Shown here piece by piece: positions 23,130 through 32,705 of a stretch of 64,000 nt of DNA. Each line of letters begins with the position of its first letter. Within the stretch, counting starts at the first letter, position 1. The stretch is from NCBI RefSeq assembly GCF_040954645.1, contig NC_092807.1, positions 79,568,017-79,632,016 on the forward strand, given 5' to 3'. Both the position numbers and the translations under genes were made by a program. Below the pieces are notes generated by a model. It saw nothing but the letters and a program-made list of their open reading frames with translations. It did not search any database and had not been told where the DNA came from. This DNA comes from Diabrotica undecimpunctata. Its lineage: Eukaryota > Arthropoda > Insecta > Coleoptera > Chrysomelidae.

Positions 23130-25314
23130 ATGTCATCCACTGATTCTGCTGATTGAAAATACATGGAGTCCTCCTCAAAAACGAAGTAAAAGAAGCCCTC
23201 TTAGCGTTGAAGTTAAAGAAATAATTTTAAATGTTTTTAAATGTGAAAGACAAGAAAATCCCGGGTTAGTGGTTGAAGATATTGTGAAAAAAGTGGCTAA
23301 TAAAGTTGGAGTTTGTGATAGAAGTGTGTTTACGGTGATAAAGGAATAGAAAACGAATCATCAATTCGCTGGACCAAAAGTATGTCTGACCCGGAAAAAG
23401 AAGTTTGACAAAATTGATGATTTTGACAAAAATGCCATCAGAAGACTGGTTCATAATTTTTTTATAAGCAACGAAATACCCACCGTTGATAAGGTTTTAA
23501 AGAAGGTGAACGATGACCCTGATTTGCCAAATTTTTCGAAAACCACATTTTAACGAATATTGAAAAAACTTAATTTTCAATATAAACGTAGGGGAAGAAA
23601 CGCTCTTTTACTAGATAGAGACGACATTGTGATGTGGCAAAGAGAATATCTTCAAAAGATAAGAGCGTATAGAGAGGAGAAGCGGAAAATATATTATCTG
23701 GATGAGACATGGTTGAACGCTGGCCATACAAAGTCTAAAATATGGGTAGACACTACAGTAAAAACATCAAGACAAGCTTTTTTGGATGGATTGACAACGG
23801 GATTAGAAAATCCTTCAGGTAATTTATTACATTCTACATATTTTAAATATCAAAACTTAAATACTTTTTTCTACGACCCTTTAATAACATGCTTTTTATT
23901 TATTAGTTTTGAGTAGATAATAACACCCATTACCTACTTATCCCGTGAGTAATAATTCATTATTCATGGGTCATTACCGGTTATTACTCACGGATTGAAG
24001 TTAGGTTCAAGTGGTGCGTGTCACTTTTAATATATTAATATTATTATATTAATATATAAACTTTAAATAAAATTACTTAAAATCGTTTATTTAATACAAC
24101 AATCATTGTAATTTTTATCAAAGTTTTATATTCCCGACACTGAAAAGTAAAAAGACTTAAAAGGGAATATAGTAACAATGGGTCAGTATATTTTTTACGT
24201 TTACCTATACTTTGTTTACTATGAATTTTGACAATTATCATAATATTCAGTGTTCATAAAGTTTACCATACATTTTTGCTTATAATTTTTTGGAGACGAA
24301 TAGAACTTGAATTTACTAGTTCAGCTTGTATTTTTACAATACATACGAAAGCATTTACTAATAGTAGGCAACTAATTATTTAGCCGCGTACCGTTGGTAA
24401 ACAACATTCATTTTTGTAAATTATAATTTTAATCTCGAGTAGTAGATAATGATATTTTTTTACTTATTAAAATAAAAAAAAGTTCGTAGAAAAAGTATTC
24501 TACTCGCATTTAATGGCTACTACTCACTCAGATGAATTACGACAATTGCCTTCGGCTCCTATAACAAACTTCATCATCGTAAGTAATAGCCATCATTACA
24601 TGCTCGTTGAATAATTACTATACATTTTTAGGAAAAGGCAAAATACTCATTATTTGTCACATTGGTAGCAATGATGGGTTTGTTCCAAATGCACTCTGGG
24701 CATTTGAGTCGAATAAGTCTGGTGATTACCATGAACTGATGACAGGTCAATCTTTCGAAAATTGGTTTTCCAATGTCTTACCCATATTAGACGACAAATT
24801 GATCATTGTTCTCGACAACGCATCATACCATTCCCGTAAAATAGAAAAAATTCCAACCAATTCATCTAAAAAAAGCGATATCCAGAATTAACTCCGTTCC
24901 AAAAATATAAATTTCGATGAACATATGGTTAAAATACAGCTTCTTTCGATCGTAAAAAAACATAAACATTCTTATGATAAGTACGTAATTGATGAAATGG
25001 CAAAATCACAGAATAAAGTGGTACTGAGGCTTCCTCCGTATCACTGTGAGTTAAACCCCATAGAACTCATCTGGGGAAATATTAAAAATGATGTCGCAGG
25101 AAAGAACACCACTTTCAAATTTTCAGATGCCAAGAATCTATTTCATAATTCAATTTCATCAATTACACCACAAACATGGCAGAACTGCATTTTACATGTT
25201 CAAGAAAAAGTAGAGAAGGAAATGTGGCGGCTGGACAATATAATAGAAACCCATGTTGAACCACTTTTTATAAACCTTGATGATAGTGACACGTCATCCA
25301 GTTCATCAGAATAA
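23130..25314 (+). pseudogene. IS630/Tc1-type transposase pseudogene, copy B (with intron)
   Basis: Plus strand. An N-terminal HTH part (KRSPLSVEVKEIILNVFK, about 23180-23240; ENPGLVVEDIVKKVANKVGV, 23255-23315), a linker, then exon 1 with YYLDETWLNAGH at about 23690-23725 (first Asp). An intron at 23819-24631 interrupts PSG/KGK. Exon 2 has KGKILIICHIGSNDGF, IIVLDNASYHS (second Asp, about 24805-24835) and LPPYHCELNPIELIWGNIKN (third Glu, about 25030-25095), and ends in DDSDTSSSSSE. Stops at about 23347, 23551 and 24888 break it. All three acidic catalytic residues are readable, unlike copy A on the minus strand. Confidence 0.85.
23819..24631 (+). other. GT-AG intron in the copy B transposase
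   Basis: Exon 1 ends CCTTCAG, the intron starts GTAATTTATT and ends TACATTTTTAG, and exon 2 starts GAAAAGG. Joining the exons restores PSG-KGK in phase, exactly the sequence that copy A has without interruption (20926-20946 region). The 813-base insert is AT-rich, with a pyrimidine-poor but T-rich 3' end. A 13-base inverted repeat lies inside at 23943-23955 and 23981-23993. Confidence 0.8.
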
Positions 25315-25696
25315 TTTAAAAGTAGCCGAGATCTAGACTTTTTGTACTCAAAAAAAATAAAATTCTAAATATTATAAAAAGAAACTTTTTAAATTTATTA
25401 AGCAATATTAATAATTATCCTTTAACGTTAAAAAAACTGTATTGTATTTTCAATGTGAATCAGAAAACTTTAATTAATTTTTTTTAACTTTTATAAAATT
25501 TATGGTATTTTAAAATAGCGATAATTTTTCATCTTCTGATTGTATAGAGTCTTTTATTAAAAGTATATTAAAATATAAATTTCGTATTTTATAAGATAAT
25601 ATATATTCTGACTAAACAAAAAGATAATCCCAAATGCGGCCCTGTTGCAGGCCTACACGTGCTAATGTTTACATCTTCCTGCATCGCTTAATGAAT

Positions 25697-26459
25697 TTTA
25701 CTACAGAATATATGACAGCTTATGAAATTATGAATAGCTTTTTAGAGATGGGACAAAAATATCTACAACTTTTTAATTAATTAAAAACGAAATGTTCTAA
25801 CAATTACACTTCTTAGCCAGATTAGGGGTTTGAAATATCCCAAATTGGACCGAAACGTAGTCGGCTATTTTGACTCGTAATTAAGGTTAATTTCTTAATC
25901 TAAATGCGACTCCCGGTAGACACGTGTACTGAAGATCCGCTTTTTTAGCGAAATTGTGGATATTCCCACAAAGAACTCTTCCACGACGGAAGCAAATCCT
26001 CTTGAATATTTACACGGTTCGTACTAGTCCAGATCCCACATGGAACAGCAGCAAAAAAAAAACAAAATGCCGTTTTTAATCTAGCCCGAAATTTTCAGTA
26101 ACACGGTTAAACCTAGAATCACTCCCTTTCCGTCGTCTTTTCGAACACTTGACAACTTGACACACGGAGGTCACCGAATAATACCGAGATTCAAACATTT
26201 AAATTTTATGATCCCAATTCTTTCAAGATGACTCCAGAAAGAACGATTTAAATTAGTTTCTTCACAAAAAGAGGACGTTTTCCCTTAACTTCGGCACGAT
26301 TTGCCAGATATTACCCTTATTTAAAAACTACTAATTTTATTTTCGCCACCTTGCTTATAATATATTATAGGCAACCGCTCTTACACGTCTAGAATTATTT
26401 AAATTTTAAGAAAATAGAGGTCGGACTTTCTACTTTAAATTTGAAACATAACACTTCTA
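25697..26459. other. AT-rich stretch, no gene recognised
   Basis: Both strands show only short frames. The gag-like coiled coil begins immediately after. Confidence 0.45.
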
Positions 26460-26945
26460 GAAAAAAATGATAATAAATTTGAAAATGTTTCTAGAAGATT
26501 CGATGAGAAATTTGAAATTGTATTGCAAATGATTGAAGAAACTTCTCAAATTACTAAAGAAACAGCTAGAAAAAAAACGACGAGAAATTCAAAAAGTATC
26601 TCAAATCTCAAATAATTAAAGAAGTATGTGTTTGGAACAATGAGAAATTTAAAGAAGTTTCAAGAACATTCGATAAGATACAGAAAAATGTAAACGACGT
26701 AAAAGAGAAGATCAAACAATTGAAGACCATGATAACTAACACACAAGTGCTACTACCAGTTAATACAGCAGCTTTAGATCCGGTAGTGAAAGACGAATTT
26801 TCTAGAGACAAAACGACACATCAGATGAGATTCAAATTCCTACCATTTGATGGAAAGTCCTTTTGGTCCATATATCTTACAAAATTTGAAGCTTTTGCGA
26901 CAGTCAGTACAAGTAAGATAGTTCAACGCGTTTTTGTATTGACTA
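26460..26945 (+). pseudogene. Old Gypsy element: gag middle fragment
   Basis: Coiled-coil reading ENVSRRFDEKFEIVLQMIEE then further heptad-like pieces in shifted frames, then the frame 26720-26965 with VLLPVNTAALDPVV, MRFKFLPFDGKSFWSIYLTK and FEAFATVSTS. The PFDGKSFWSIY..KFEAFA phrase is the start of the capsid region of insect Gypsy gag (pattern P.YDG...W..Y..QFE). Right after it the sequence jumps to reverse transcriptase, so the rest of gag, the protease and the RT start were lost by a deletion near 26935. Confidence 0.7.
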
Positions 26946-27256
26946 CCGACAGCTCAATGCTGTAACTAAAAAAGATAGTTATCCTTTGCCCAGAATAGAT
27001 GATACTTTGGATACTCTTTCTGGTTCTCGTTGGTTCTCCACACATAATATGAAAAGTGGATATTTGCAAGTAGACATGGAGTAAGCTCGTAGGGAAAAAA
27101 CCGCATTCTCGATAGGATCAGTACTTTGGCAGTCCACAGTTATGCCCTTTGGTTTATGTAATGCCCCTGTCACATTTGAAAGATTAATGGAGGCAGTTTT
27201 AAGAGGTCTAACATGGAAAGAATGCCTGGTTTATTTGGATGATGTAATTGTGGTTG
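26935..27256 (+). pseudogene. Old Gypsy element: reverse transcriptase, left half
   Basis: Reads [20 protein letters not shown] and [17 protein letters not shown], then a mutated core with an in-frame stop (about 27082), then STVMPFGLCNAPVTFERLME and CLVYLDDVIVVG (catalytic YLDD). These are RT motifs of Ty3/Gypsy elements in the right order. The frame stops exactly at the insertion of the inner LTR element and resumes at 34046 (SFDEHANNLKEVFQRLRAAN). Confidence 0.9.
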
Positions 27257-27398
27257 GAAGTGTCGTGCCGGACGCATCAAGGAATTTGGATATTGGTCAA
27301 AATACTTGGGAATTCCAAGTTTGGCCAAATCCAAATTTCTAATTGACTCGATGCAGGGAAATTCCACTTTTGCTACGTAAAACAATGGATTTGTTTCA

Positions 27399-27433
27399 CA
27401 TAAAAGCAGGTAGATTTTCTCTCATCGGTCAGT
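27399..27433 (+). promoter_or_regulatory. TATA-like box and initiator in the 5' LTR
   Basis: CATAAAAG at 27399-27406 lies about 31 bases before the A of TCAGT at 27429-27433, the arthropod initiator. Transcription would start near 27431, making U3 about 170 bases and placing the hairpin array in the RNA leader. The same pair exists in the 3' LTR. Confidence 0.55.
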
Positions 27434-27652
27434 CGAGCTTGTCTCTTCTACTGTAGACCTAGTCGGTGCTATTATTGTTCCTACTAAGTTATTGTTTTAT
27501 TTCTGATTTCCTATATACCATTTTATTTTAGCATTATTGTATATTCAGACCTTTTCAGGTCAGAATATTACATTGATCTATATTTGTTCATGTACTGATT
27601 GTTTGATATTTTATTTGATTATTTTTGATTGTTTATTTTCTTGTATTTGTAT

Positions 27653-28168
27653 CTAAGCTGTTCTTCCGTAAGTTAAGAACACTTAGGACTATTTATCTTG
27701 CCTTTTCTATTTTATATATTTGATTTTGTACTTTGTATCTAAGTAGTTCTTTTCGGTAAGTCAAAGAGCTCTTAGAAGTATTTCTCTGATATCTGACTTG
27801 TTATTTTATTGTGTGTCTAAGTCGTTCTTTTCCGGTAAGTCAAAAGAACCCTTAGAAATATTTTCATATCGCATTATTATTTCTGATATTTTATCTAAGA
27901 TATTTTCTTCCGTAAGTTAAAAAAATACTTATATATTTGTCTATTTCATTTTTCCATTTTTTGCTAAGCTGTTTCTTCCGTAAGTCAAGAAACACTTAGC
28001 AATATTTTCACATCTTTTCTATATTTGATTTTTCTTATTTTCTATTATAAGTCGTTTCTTCCGAAAGTCAAGAAACACTTAGAAACATTTTTCTTTGCAT
28101 TATATTTTTATACCATTTAATTTACTTGTTTACTAAGTTATTCCTTCCGTAAGTCAAGGAATACTAAG
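27653..28168 (+). repeat. Hairpin array, 5' LTR (7 units)
   Basis: Units at 27653-27686, 27739-27775, 27817-27855, 27895-27931, 27964-27999, 28047-28082 and 28133-28168. Each has outer arms CTAAG/CTTAG, a variable inner stem (for example GTTCTT/AAGAAC, GTTCTTTT/AAAAGAAC, GTTTCTT/AAGAAAC, ATTCCTT/AAGGAAT) and a loop close to CCGTAAGTC. Inner stems differ between units but stay complementary. Confidence 0.9.
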
Positions 28169-28314
28169 ATCATTTTTACCTATCTGTTTTCCATTTTTGC
28201 TCTGTTACTTGGTACCTGTTCCTTGGAACCGTTACCTATAACAGATATTTGTCACTGGAACTGTTATTTATAACAGCGGTGATATTTAACTTTTCTACCA
28301 GCGACAAACCAAAG

Positions 28315-29267
28315 ACGGTAAATACCCGATCCAATTCCGGGGATAGGAAGAAGCCCGAAGAGCCGGCGATGGGCCCTACAGGCCCAAATGCCACCCCTCT
28401 TGGCAACATGGCGCCCAACCCGCAAAATCCGAATCCACGACCCCAGGACCGTCTTCAAGCCAGCCTTTCACAGCTGACTTCATCTCTGCCCTAATGCAAG
28501 CGATGACGGCCCTATCCACTACTCAAGGCACTACACCCCAGATGCCTCAACCTGAGCCACCGAAGCCCAGGATTACATATATGAAGCCCCCTCAATTCTC
28601 AGGCAGGGACACTGAAAACCCTCTCAACTTTTTGACAAAAGCTGAAAATTTCTTAACCAAATACGACGTAGACGAGGACAACTGGATAGACTATCTCATC
28701 GACAACTCACTCCACGGCGACGCGAAGAAATGGGCCCAGAAGTTTTCCCACACGGACCTGCCGTACGACACATTCCGAGACCGTCTCCTAAGGAAATACA
28801 ACGACCCTGCCGTGATTTCAGCCTTGACGTCAAAACTTCACGGAGAGCATCAACGGAAGGATAAACCCACGGAGGACTTTATCAACGGTAAAGCAGCCTT
28901 ATTCAGACGTCTCGCACCTTACACCCCTGAGGACCAGAGATGTATTACCATCGTAAACCAACTGAGACCCGACATCGCGATCTGCCTACGAGTCAACATC
29001 CCCAAGACTGAGGAGGACCTTCTGACAATAGCACAGGGAATGGAAGCTGCCACCCGCCGGAATACCGTCGCTGGCAGCAAACCCCAGCAGCAGCGACAGC
29101 CATACCGTTCCCCACGTCATAATAATACACCACGCCACCCTGAAGCGATCGAAGAATGGAGGAACCCCAATAACAACAACAACAGACAGTCCAGGATGCC
29201 ACCGATGAGCCAACCACCACCTCCACTACCGCAGAACCAGGGAAACGCCAACAGGGGCGCCAACTAA
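28315..29267 (+). pseudogene. gag of the inner Gypsy
   Basis: The uninterrupted part is 28494-29267 (257 codons): a Pro-rich start, then PQFSGRDTENPLNFL and AENFLTKYDVDEDNWIDYLI, KWAQKFSHTDLPYDTFRDRL and a GEHQRKDKPTEDFINGK block, the capsid region of Ty3/Gypsy gag (retrotrans_gag type). It ends with an Arg/Asn/Pro-rich tail and no CCHC knuckle. In the 3' LTR version an ATG at 33954 opens a frame that crosses the LTR end and the primer site and joins this frame in phase (92 bases in the LTR plus 85 bases, 59 codons). In the 5' LTR this start is ACG and a two-base insertion shifts the frame, so this gag is inactivated. Gag would form the particle that packages the RNA. Composition is GC-rich. 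Confidence 0.85.
28409..28426 (+). other. Primer-binding site of the inner Gypsy
   Basis: TGGCGCCCAAC follows the LTR end (CAACA) without a gap. TGGCGCC is a standard tRNA primer match. The gag frame seems to read through it. Confidence 0.8.
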
Positions 29268-29275
29268 ACCCTGTT

Positions 29276-32226
29276 GTGAAGATGGTGCCCCAACTGAATC
29301 CAATTCAGACACGACCCTCGACAGCAGGCCTTCCCCAACTCCATGGAAGGATCAACGAGCAACGTGTGAAGATCTTGGTCGACACCGGTGCATCTGGGAA
29401 CTTCATTCACCAAAGATTGATCCAGAGACGGGACCTGCAACGAGGACCAGGATTGGTTCAGATTGCGTGCACGGGCAGCACATCCTGCACCCTAGGGACT
29501 GCTGAAGTCAGGATTAACATCGAAACTCTGGAATCAACCGTCAACTGCGTAGTTATGGAGAACTTAAACCACGACGTTGTGTTAGGGATGCCTTGGTTGG
29601 AGCAGGAAGAAGCCAATGTAGACATACCACGTAAATGTCTACACGTCGGTACCACCTGCAGAACCACCGTTTACTGGAAGAATCCAACAAACAGGCAATC
29701 CAAGACACAACGGCTGGAACCCCATCAAGCTCCATCCTTCGCTTTTCAACAAGTTGAAAAGTTGATTCAAGAGTACGATGACGTTTTCGACGACCGTCTA
29801 CGCCAGCCCCACCGAGATGAAAATCGAAGTGACCGACGCCACACCTATCAACGTTAAGCCCTATAAATATTCCACGGAGAAGAAGCAGATAATGTCCAAG
29901 GAGGTGAGAGAGATGCTAGCCGCAGGAGTCATCCGCCCCAGCAAATCTCCTTACAATAGCCTGGTGGTTATTGTAACCAAGAAGGATGGCACCCCCCGTT
30001 TCTGCGTGTACTATAGGAAGCTTAACAACGTGACTATCGACGAAGCCTCCAGCATGCCGTCAATCCACGACTCCATCAAAGAGATGGCACGGCTCAGATC
30101 TTTACCACCTTAGATCTGAAGAGTGGATTTTGGCAAGTCCCATTGCACAAGGACTCCAGCCCAAAAACAGCCTTCAGCCTGCCTGACGGGTCCTCCTACG
30201 AATTTACTGTGATGCCCTTCGGCCTCAAGAACGGACCAGCTGTGTTCCAGAAGCTCGTAACTTCAGTCTTCGCAGGATACATCGATGTATTCATCAAAGT
30301 ATACATGGATGATATCATCATCTATTCAGAAGACTGGACCCAACACCAGAACCACCTCCGCCTGGTTCTAGAGAGACTTCGGACGCACGGACTATGGGCA
30401 TCCCTCAAATAATGTAAATTCGCAGCAGACGAACTGGAGTACCTGGGACATAAAATCACCTCCGCCAACACCCAACCTCTGGAGAAGCACGTGGAGAAAA
30501 TCAAAGGCTTTGACACTCCACGGACGATGAAGCAACTACGAAGCTTCATCGGGACAGCCAACTGGTTGAGAGATTTCATTCCTCGATTTTCGGACATCAT
30601 AACACCCTTGACAGACCTCACCAAGGGTAATAAGAGACGTATGCACTGGAATGACGCCGCAGAAGCCACCTTCCAACGTCTCAAAGTCGAGATTGAGGGA
30701 CATCTCTTACTCCACCGACCAGACGCGTCCAAACCTTTCTGCCTCCAGACGGATGCATCCGACGTCGGCATGGACGCAGTCCTGTTCCAAGGAACCCAGG
30801 ACGACAAGAAAGTCATCGCATACGCCTCCACAAAGTTAATGCCAGCAGAGACTCGTTATCACATTAACGAGAAAGAGTGCCTCGCACTAGTTTGGACACT
30901 CAAGAAGTACAAGCACTTCCTCCAAGATCAGCACTTCACGCTGTATACCGACAGCCAAGCTCTCCTGTGGCTCCATCAGTTCAAGGAAGACAAGGCCAAA
31001 CTATCCCGATGGGCCTTGTTACTTCAGGTGTTCAACTTCACCGCGGTACATATCCCGGGAAAGGTGAACGAACTCCCTGACCACCTGTCCAGGAATCCAA
31101 CCACGGAGAGAGAAGAAGAAGCTGATCAAGACGAGGAAGTGAACAGACTCAGCTGGCCGACAACAGATGCAGAGGAAGACGATTCCTTCCCACTGTTATG
31201 TATGATGGAGGACGTCGACGAGGACGAGGACACCAACCCCATCCTCGATGATCTGGTCGACCTACCGCTCCAGGATAAAATCCGGAGAAGCCACCAGACA
31301 CACCACGAGATGCAGCGGTTTCAGAGACGCTATCTAAAGATATCTGGATGTGGACCACGGAACGAAGTCGAGGAAAACCTTCTCCGTGAATTCACACTGG
31401 TCAACAACTCCGTTTATTACAACGCTGGACCAGACCACAAGACGCTGGTAGTACCTCCATCCCTCCGGATGGACGTGATGAAGGTCTATCACGACTCAGA
31501 GGAGGCCAACCACCCAGGACAAGACGAGACCATCCGGGCCATTAAAAACATCTATTACTGGCCCACCTTATCAAAGGATGTTCGTGCTTACGTCAAGTCC
31601 TGCCTGACCTGCCTGAGGACCAAAGCTGCTCCACGACAACCAGCAGCTCCTGTGATGCCCAGGGAACCCACCAACCCCTGGGAGAGAGTGTCCTTCGACA
31701 TTTTGGGACCCTATCCACCAGCCAGAGGAACACGCAACCGCTACATCCTCTTGGCGACAGACTGCTTGAGCAACTGGGTGGAATATCGATGCGTCCAAAC
31801 TACAAAAAGTCGGGACATCATCCAAGTTCCTCCAGGAGGAAATCTGCGGCCGCTGGGGGAAACCTACCACCCTCATCACGGACAACGCAGCCCAATTCCG
31901 GACGGATGCATGGGAGAGATTCCTGAGACGGCACAACATCAAAGCCGAATTTAGCCCTACCTTCATCGGTATACGCGAGGAACATGGTTCCTGACAACCC
32001 TAACGCTCCACCTGCCAGGAGGTTCATCGAAGGAGAGCAGGTCATGGTGAGGAACCACGTCCGAGGGAACTTCGGACCGATATGGACGGGACCACACACG
32101 ATCCTGAAGGTGCTAGGTGATCATAGCTATGAGGTGCACCGCGACCAAGCCGTGAATAGGACCATTCACGTGGATGACATCCGCGCTGCTCCTCCACCTA
32201 GGGACGAACCTCCAGAGCAGGATTAA
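29276..32226 (+). pseudogene. pol of the inner Gypsy (protease, RT, RNase H, integrase)
   Basis: Domains in order: aspartic protease (VKILVDTGASGNFIHQ, about 29367-29415, and VVLGMPWLEQ); RT start (VIRPSKSPYNSLVVIVTKKD, about 29925-29990), a frameshift near 30105, and MPFGLKNGPAVFQ with VYMDDIIIYS (YMDD, about 30299-30328); a stop at 30410; RNase H (CLQTDASDVGMDAVLF and TLYTDSQALLWL, 30740-30975); an integrase zinc region with His-His-Cys-Cys (HDSEEANHPGQ ... CLTCLR, 31489-31620); and an integrase core (FDILGPYPPA, 31696-31725) with a frameshift near 31823. The remaining core, with its last catalytic Glu, is deleted near 31960. The GPY/F-type end follows in the frame 31984-32226 (GPIWTGPHTILKVLGDHSYE). 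Several independent breaks make it nonfunctional. Confidence 0.93.
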
Positions 32227-32692
32227 GGTTTATGACGACACGTGTAGATATCAAGGTGAATTGAGTAACCTTATATCTTCACGACGTCGTAAGATCTTCC
32301 TCGGGGTGAATTAAGTAGAACTGACAGAACAGCTGAGGATAACGGGGCCCTGTTACGATACGTTACAGACACCAGAGCGAATCGAGTAACTATACGTGTT
32401 CTGAAACGTCGTAAGGCCCCAGCCGGGTGAATTAAGTAGTCTGGTCGAAAAAACACCCGAACCAACTGGACCACCTGGACCACTTGGACCATCGGGACCA
32501 CCTGGACCACCTGGGCCACCTGGACCACTATAATTTTAAGTATGATATATCTTAAGTTTGAATTGTAGTTGTATTGTATCTTTTGTATTGTATTTGTATT
32601 TATATTATATTTTTTTATGTTAAGGACTTCTTACTGTATGTATTTTCGATTTTTTTATCCATAACTTTTCTTTTAGCACCGTTAGGTCTTTC
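32227..32692 (+). other. 3' untranslated region of the inner Gypsy with repeats
   Basis: Holds two imperfect direct repeats of about 70 bases (32253-32322 and 32374-32443; shared phrases GAGTAAC, CGTCGTAAG and GGTGAATTAAGTAG). It also holds a tandem 9-base repeat of GGACCACCT type at 32466-32529, which on the plus strand reads Gly-Pro-Pro-like triplets in one frame. No domain was recognised; a T-rich run follows up to the purine tract. Confidence 0.7.
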
Positions 32693-32705
32693 AGAGGGGG
32701 GGGGA
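32693..32705 (+). other. Polypurine tract of the inner Gypsy
   Basis: AGAGGGGGGGGGA immediately upstream of the 3' LTR start TGTCGTG, the expected plus-strand primer site. Confidence 0.9.

Larger units (their letters stand above)
22536..25696 (+). mobile_element. IS630/Tc1-type DNA transposon, copy B
   Basis: TTCATTAAGCGATGCAGG at about 22536-22553 is matched by its inverse CCTGCATCGCTTAATGAA at about 25679-25696, and the following bases (GTATAAACA against GTAAACA) are also alike. They enclose the transposase pseudogene at 23130-25314. The element is therefore about 3.15 kb including a 0.8-kb intron. A clear TA target duplication was not identified, so the outermost bases are uncertain. Confidence 0.55.
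27261..28408 (+). repeat. 5' LTR of the inner Gypsy
   Basis: 1148 bases. Compared with the 3' LTR (1340 bases) it lacks about 190 bases covering two hairpin units, has ACG instead of ATG at 28315-28317, and has two extra bases near the end (AATGCCACCCCTCTTGG against AATGCACCCTCTCGG). The remainder is nearly identical, so the insertion is fairly recent compared with the host element. Confidence 0.95.

Noticed and set aside
27601..28170. Hairpin array as a CRISPR array
   Set aside because: Regular repeats with variable spacers were considered, but the units are imperfect palindromes with varying stems inside an LTR of a eukaryotic retrotransposon, and no cas genes exist.
30322..30831. Minus-strand frames inside the inner Gypsy (30322-30831, 31571-31966, 31818-32099, 28986-29226)
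   Set aside because: Shadows of gag and pol in GC-rich sequence, where stops are rare on the opposite strand.
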